This document shows, one piece after another, positions 49,892 to 53,352 of a stretch of 53,352 nt of DNA. This DNA is from a virus. Location: positions 1 to 53,352 of IMG/VR virus record IMGVR_UViG_3300030019_000042. One strand, written 5' to 3'. Each line of letters starts with the position of its first letter. The stretch's first letter is position 1. The notes under the pieces were generated by a model, which saw only the letters and a program-made list of their open reading frames with translations, was not told the origin of the DNA and searched no databases. Both the position numbers and the translations under genes were made by a program.

Positions 49892-50038
49892 TTACTCTTC
49901 AACCTCTTCGACCTTAGTTTCGTCAACTTCAGTTTTTGCCTTTTCGAGCAATGAATCACTTTGTTCAAATCCGAAGCCTTTCATTATGGCTTGTTTGCGA
50001 GCTTCTTGCTCTTGTTTAATGTCTTCTCCTGCGTACAT
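49892..50038 (-). CDS. Stand-alone leader-like small protein
   Basis: A 48-codon frame starts MYAGEDIKQEQEARKQ, then AIMKGFGFEQSDSLL and EKAKTEVDE, and ends in an acidic tail. It matches the N-terminal leader of the 42143, 42916 and 34497 proteins (DDIR.AQ..R...I.KGF ... SD..IEKA) but carries no further domain. Gaps of 4 bases (to 50043) and 31 bases (to 49860) to neighbours and a normal start support a real gene. It could be a capsid-directed peptide or a truncated copy of a longer head protein gene. Confidence 0.7.
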   Translation of the reverse strand: MYAGEDIKQEQEARKQAIMKGFGFEQSDSLLEKAKTEVDETKVEEVEE

Positions 50039-50042
50039 AATT

Positions 50043-50204
50043 TTATTTGTTAAGTTTATATTTTTCAGCGGCTTTATCTACCGCATATTTGAATCCTTCA
50101 ATCACTGGTAATAACGTTGGGTCTATTGTCACTAATAACTTTTCTAATGCGATACGTTTTGATTTTACGCTCGCTCTATATGCCTCAAATTCTTCGTGTG
50201 TCAT
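50043..50204 (-). CDS. Small hypothetical protein
   Basis: A 53-codon frame encodes MTHEEFEAYRASVKSK then RIALEKLLVTIDPTLL and ends YKLNK. It is helical with an EF-rich start and a TIDPTLLPVIEGF turn. The ATG overlaps the previous stop (ATGA), supporting expression by coupling to the DUF6527-like gene. No family is recognised. Confidence 0.65.
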   Translation of the reverse strand: MTHEEFEAYRASVKSKRIALEKLLVTIDPTLLPVIEGFKYAVDKAAEKYKLNK

Positions 50205-50506
50205 ACAAAGTTTGCTTTATTTTTAGTTATAATATAATGGCTACGATTTGGACAATGTGTATTTAGGATTGATGGCGTGAACGAATATACGTCAGAATCG
50301 TTTTTTACTAAATCCCATCCATTTTCCCACATTGGCTTTAATGACATTGATGCTATTTCACCACACCCGCATAAACATTTATGTTGCGTACAACCATGTT
50401 CAATAGATACATAAATGGTGACTTTATTCATTTCATCATGCGGCGGTAATGGTTCGTTGCCTATGGTAAATTCAAATTTAACCTCAACACTTTTTATTGT
50501 TTTCAT
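50201..50506 (-). CDS. DUF6527-like zinc-binding protein
   Basis: The 101-residue protein has the DUF6527 pattern: GCTQHKCLCGCG, then W..NGWDLV, SFTPSILNTHCPNRSHYII, in which Cys and His residues probably hold a zinc ion. Similar small proteins occur in many phages and mobile elements with no firm function. It starts 2 bases after the terminase stop, coupled to it, and overlaps the small gene after it by 4 bases. Confidence 0.7.
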   Translation of the reverse strand: MKTIKSVEVKFEFTIGNEPLPPHDEMNKVTIYVSIEHGCTQHKCLCGCGEIASMSLKPMWENGWDLVKNDSDVYSFTPSILNTHCPNRSHYIITKNKANFV

Positions 50507-50507
50507 T

Positions 50508-52178
50508 TTACAAGAAATTAAATTTGAATCCCGTTGTCATTTTAGTAGCCCCTAATTTAGCAAGCCAAAAGCTTGAAGAAATATCATCATGTTCGCCTAC
50601 GGACTCAAGCCCTTTCTCTGTAAATGCAACGCTACCAAGGTCGGTAAATATCAAGTCCTTCATGTCTTGTGAAAACTTGTCGCCTATCGGTATGTGAATC
50701 TTGTTACGTTCAAAATCCAAAGCCAATCCTGGCCAACCAGTCTTTAGGTCGTATTTATCAATCCCCGTGGTATGTCCTATAACTGGCAGCCCCGCCCTGT
50801 CAGATTCTTGCACAAATATTTGTTGGAATACGTTTTGTTCTAAAACCATTACATCTGGACGATACCTAACATTCAGCCCCCTCAAGATTTGCATTTGTTC
50901 ATAAAAGCTTCGCCCCTTTTCGCGGTGCAACCAAAGCAACCAGCGCTCTCCCGTTTCGTCATCGACTCCCCACACGCTAAATACAGTATAATCCGCGCCG
51001 ACAGAAGATGATATAGAGAAGTCACAGCCAACCACTACCTTGCTGAACTTCATTGGGAAATCGTCCCTATTCTTTACCAACGTGTAGTTCTCCATACGAA
51101 CCAAAGAACGTATCAAAATCGACATTGGGAAGATTGAAGCTTCATTCGTAATTGGGCGACAAAGGTTTTCCCTTGAGAAAATAATGTTCCCTTGAGATTC
51201 CTTTTTGTCCATCAGGTCTTTGAAGTTCCACCTATGTGGCCAAAGTATTCTTCCGTCAGGGAATATGGCTGGATATTCAATAACGAACCAACCTTTCTTT
51301 GTTTTTAAATCCCCGTATAAATCGCTACTATGGAATGGTGTTCCAACTACTACAATTTGCCCACCAGGAACAAGCATGTTCATAATTACTGAATGGAAGT
51401 AGTCAATACCCTTGGTACGTTGAAGCGAACTATATATCACATTATCTTTTAATCCGTCATCTACCACAATCCAATACGGGTGTGCCCCGCGGACAGATGA
51501 CCCGAACCCTTTTACCGTTAAACGAGCTCCGTTTCGACATACGATATTAGTATTGGCCCAACCGCCGTTGTTAGTCTTAGGCATTAACCGTTCGTTCAAT
51601 ATGTCGTTTCCTTCAATAGTCCCCTTTAGGATTTCAAGAAGGTCGATGCCTTGTTGCAATGAGAATGAGAATATAAACCCACGGTTGGAGTTTGAAAGCG
51701 AAGGTCTAGCTGAATATGCCCCCGATTTAGGCTTTCTGTATTTGTATAACTGCCAAGCAGCGTATGCATTTGAAAAGTAATAAGATTTTCCGTGGTCACG
51801 CGCCGCTTCTACGCATATCTTTCGGTGACGCTGAACGAGGTCTCCCCATTCAAGATGATGCCAAGACATTTGAAAATCTGGCATTACAGAAGTAATGAAA
51901 TAACTAAGACTTGAGTTTCTTAATGTTTCTTCAATCGACTCGGAAAGTCTTTGTGTGTATTTAGGGCTGAAATCAATTTCGCCCTGCCCCGTATAAAGAA
52001 CCCCATAGGCATCCTTCATCAAGTTGTCAAGTACAAAATCTAAATCTCCGGAAGACCCCTGAAGTAACTCATCAAGCCCTCGGTCGTCCATCCCGTTTAT
52101 AATTTCATCAACTATCCCTAAACATTCCATGCGGTGCATGGGCGATTGCAATAAAGTTTGTCCAATGTCAAGTACCAT
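50508..52178 (-). CDS. Terminase large subunit
   Basis: The 556-residue protein has the ATPase motif EAARDHGKSY (about 124-133, Walker A variant), WIVVDDGLKDN (Walker B), a VVGTPFHSSDLY coupling motif, and the nuclease part beginning VVGCDFSISSSVGADYT, where Asp binds metal, followed by LEQNVFQQIFVQESD. The enzyme powers DNA packaging through the portal and cuts the concatemer. Cys-rich gene 52250-53251 is upstream, with a terminator between them. Confidence 0.93.
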   Translation of the reverse strand: MVLDIGQTLLQSPMHRMECLGIVDEIINGMDDRGLDELLQGSSGDLDFVLDNLMKDAYGVLYTGQGEIDFSPKYTQRLSESIEETLRNSSLSYFITSVMPDFQMSWHHLEWGDLVQRHRKICVEAARDHGKSYYFSNAYAAWQLYKYRKPKSGAYSARPSLSNSNRGFIFSFSLQQGIDLLEILKGTIEGNDILNERLMPKTNNGGWANTNIVCRNGARLTVKGFGSSVRGAHPYWIVVDDGLKDNVIYSSLQRTKGIDYFHSVIMNMLVPGGQIVVVGTPFHSSDLYGDLKTKKGWFVIEYPAIFPDGRILWPHRWNFKDLMDKKESQGNIIFSRENLCRPITNEASIFPMSILIRSLVRMENYTLVKNRDDFPMKFSKVVVGCDFSISSSVGADYTVFSVWGVDDETGERWLLWLHREKGRSFYEQMQILRGLNVRYRPDVMVLEQNVFQQIFVQESDRAGLPVIGHTTGIDKYDLKTGWPGLALDFERNKIHIPIGDKFSQDMKDLIFTDLGSVAFTEKGLESVGEHDDISSSFWLAKLGATKMTTGFKFNFL

Positions 52179-52195
52179 ATACGATTTTGATTAAA

Positions 52196-52230
52196 ATAAA
52201 AAAGGTTACGAAATTTCTTCCGTAACCCCC
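52196..52230 (-). terminator. Rho-independent terminator
   Basis: On the minus strand GGTTACG (221-227) and CGTAACC (204-210) form a perfect 7-bp stem with AA/TT extending it into the loop, followed by six T. It lies after the 52250-53251 gene and before the terminase start at 52178. It should reduce read-through into the terminase gene. Confidence 0.85.
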
Positions 52231-52249
52231 TTATAACTGGTCAAAACTC

Positions 52250-53251
52250 TTAGTATTCGATACTGAACTTTCTTTTCACGTCTTTCATCAATTGAGCTGT
52301 TAAATCCAATTGTTTCATGACATCTGGCTCAACTTGCCCTACAATTGTCCTGAATCTTGTTTCGTTAAACTTAAGAGCTTCACAAGAGGCAAACACATCT
52401 TTCCTCACGGCATCAATAGCTACTTTAGGGTCTGCGTTGAACTTAAACTCGTGATGTCCTTTTGTGAATGTAATAAACCCAAATACACTTAATAAATTGA
52501 GCACCTCAGCTGTTTTGGAATGTGTCAAGGTTGTTTTTCTTACCACTTCAGTTTCGGTGTGTATTAATCCGACAGGGTCAATAATATTAGCAGGAGTTAT
52601 CAGAACAAACAATTTTTTGCAATGTTCTTCAGCTTGTTTGAAATTGTTTACATCCCCAACAAACTCTTCCATAGTTTTAGCGCGGCTTTCAGATAACGCA
52701 GCTTTCGCTTCACGCTCAGCCAATACCTTAAAATCTTCTTCGGTCAATATAACTATGGTCATGCCTGTCTTTTCAGCTTGCTTTTTTACCATGTCCATTA
52801 ACTTGACGTTTTCGGTATAAATGAAAACAATCTTTTCTTCTTCAGTTAATTTAGGTTTTGCAGGTCTCTTCAATCTCGCTGGCGTTAAACATTCCAAAGT
52901 TGCGTCCGTTATCACAGAATGGTCTTCGCTTTCAACTCCAAGGTCAACTCCCAAAACCATAACTTCTTTCACATCACCAACGGGTAATTCAGAACCCATT
53001 ATGATTTTCCCAGCAATTTTGCCAGCTCCTAATACCAAATCATTTGCATGTTCGGTGTTAATTTCTACACCAGCGGCTAAATAATTTTCAGCTTCTTTGT
53101 CTTCAGCGGTGGAGGTTGCGTCCGCCGTACATCCATTACAACTACTGTAAATGCAACCTAAACATTGTCCGTCACACTCATTACCTGCTGAATCGTGATG
53201 AGTCGCAACAGGTCTCGTTACTTGTACTAATTCTTCTTCTAATCCTTTCAT
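52250..53251 (-). CDS. Hypothetical protein with Cys cluster
   Basis: The 333-residue protein has a Cys-rich N-terminal segment (ECDGQCLGCIYSSCNGC) that may bind metal, an acidic stretch, then a helical region (KLMDMVKKQAEKTGMTIVIL, EEHCKKLFVLITPAN) and a C-terminal helix (VMKQLDLTAQLMKDVKRKF). Position immediately upstream of the large terminase might suggest a small terminase or regulator, but it is much larger than small terminases and no DNA-binding motif is evident. It overlaps the preceding gene's stop by 1 base. Confidence 0.65.
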   Translation of the reverse strand: MKGLEEELVQVTRPVATHHDSAGNECDGQCLGCIYSSCNGCTADATSTAEDKEAENYLAAGVEINTEHANDLVLGAGKIAGKIIMGSELPVGDVKEVMVLGVDLGVESEDHSVITDATLECLTPARLKRPAKPKLTEEEKIVFIYTENVKLMDMVKKQAEKTGMTIVILTEEDFKVLAEREAKAALSESRAKTMEEFVGDVNNFKQAEEHCKKLFVLITPANIIDPVGLIHTETEVVRKTTLTHSKTAEVLNLLSVFGFITFTKGHHEFKFNADPKVAIDAVRKDVFASCEALKFNETRFRTIVGQVEPDVMKQLDLTAQLMKDVKRKFSIEY

Positions 53252-53352
53252 TATTTTAGTTTTGATATGTTTTCATTTAAAAAATTTAACAATAATTCTG
53301 ATGTTTGGAAAAGCTCCTTTGAATCAAACACTTGTTTTTCTGTAACGGCACC
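53251..53352 (-). CDS. Partial CDS, C-terminus only
   Basis: A frame open to the right edge ends at TAA 53251-53253 after 33 codons, with peptide ...VTEKQVFDSKELFQTSELLL then NFLNENISKLK. The stop shares one base with the start of the next gene (TAATG), as at other coupled junctions in this genome. The helical tail gives no functional clue. Confidence 0.5.
   Translation of the reverse strand, partial: GAVTEKQVFDSKELFQTSELLLNFLNENISKLK

Noticed and set aside
1-53352. Stop-codon reassignment
   Set aside because: All recognised genes are full length with standard stops (TAA, TAG and TGA all end genes), so no alternative code is needed.

Overview
The window is part of a large tailed-phage genome. 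All recognisable genes lie on the minus strand, so transcription runs from the right end (53352) towards position 1. A tail sheath and tail tube gene show a contractile-tailed (myovirus-type) particle. The host is probably a member of the Bacteroidota: the DNA is AT-rich, most starts are preceded by A-rich leaders instead of Shine-Dalgarno sites, and two promoters resemble the Bacteroides-type TTTG / TAnnTTTG signal. This host call is inference. I saw no integrase, repressor or other lysogeny gene.

Layout in transcription order. (1) 53352-50508: end of an unknown gene, a Cys-rich protein and the large terminase. (2) 50506-43899: small proteins, a DUF6527-like protein, a TET-associated-type glycosyltransferase, dUTPase, a DNA methyltransferase, a UvrD-like helicase, a DUF2786 protein and a 5'-3' exonuclease. 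(3) 43896-42143: two hydrophilic proteins with a shared N-terminal leader. (4) 42029-38433: hypothetical proteins, a protein of the thymine-hypermodification (5-hmdU kinase helical / alpha-glutamyl-putrescinyl-thymine pyrophosphorylase) type, portal and a small head-associated protein. (5) 38421-35526: a fibre-like virion protein, a holin and a membrane-anchored protein. (6) 35513-32580: leader protein, zincin-like protein, MuF-like minor head protein. (7) 32579-32226, the only stretch over 300 bases without a protein gene, holds a circularly permuted tmRNA. (8) 32225-28940: a small protein and a radical SAM / LmbE-like deacetylase / glycosyltransferase operon. (9) 28896-20493: AAA+ ATPase, a kinase-like plus ADP-ribosyltransferase protein, endolysin, lipoprotein, small membrane protein, prohead protease/scaffold and major capsid protein. 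(10) 20419-1: head-tail connectors, sheath, tube, chaperones, tape measure, split hub, spike, baseplate proteins, and a 1698-residue fibre with a C-terminal self-cleaving chaperone domain.

The most interesting signals are these. First, a two-piece (permuted) tmRNA gene with an unusual tag. Second, a family of proteins sharing an N-terminal leader and/or a 'GD.HP....VW..L.SGK.DWR' module, joined to different cargos (AAA+ ATPase, kinase/ART, zincin, unknowns). They also carry a recurring hydrophobic-EK(A/S) motif that is also dense in the prohead protease/scaffold and portal. I infer they are head-packaged, possibly ejected and possibly protease-processed proteins. Third, there are signs of DNA base hypermodification, and a separate radical SAM-deacetylase-glycosyltransferase module inside the head genes.

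Limits: everything is from reading sequence and remembered family motifs. No database search, alignment or structure prediction was run.
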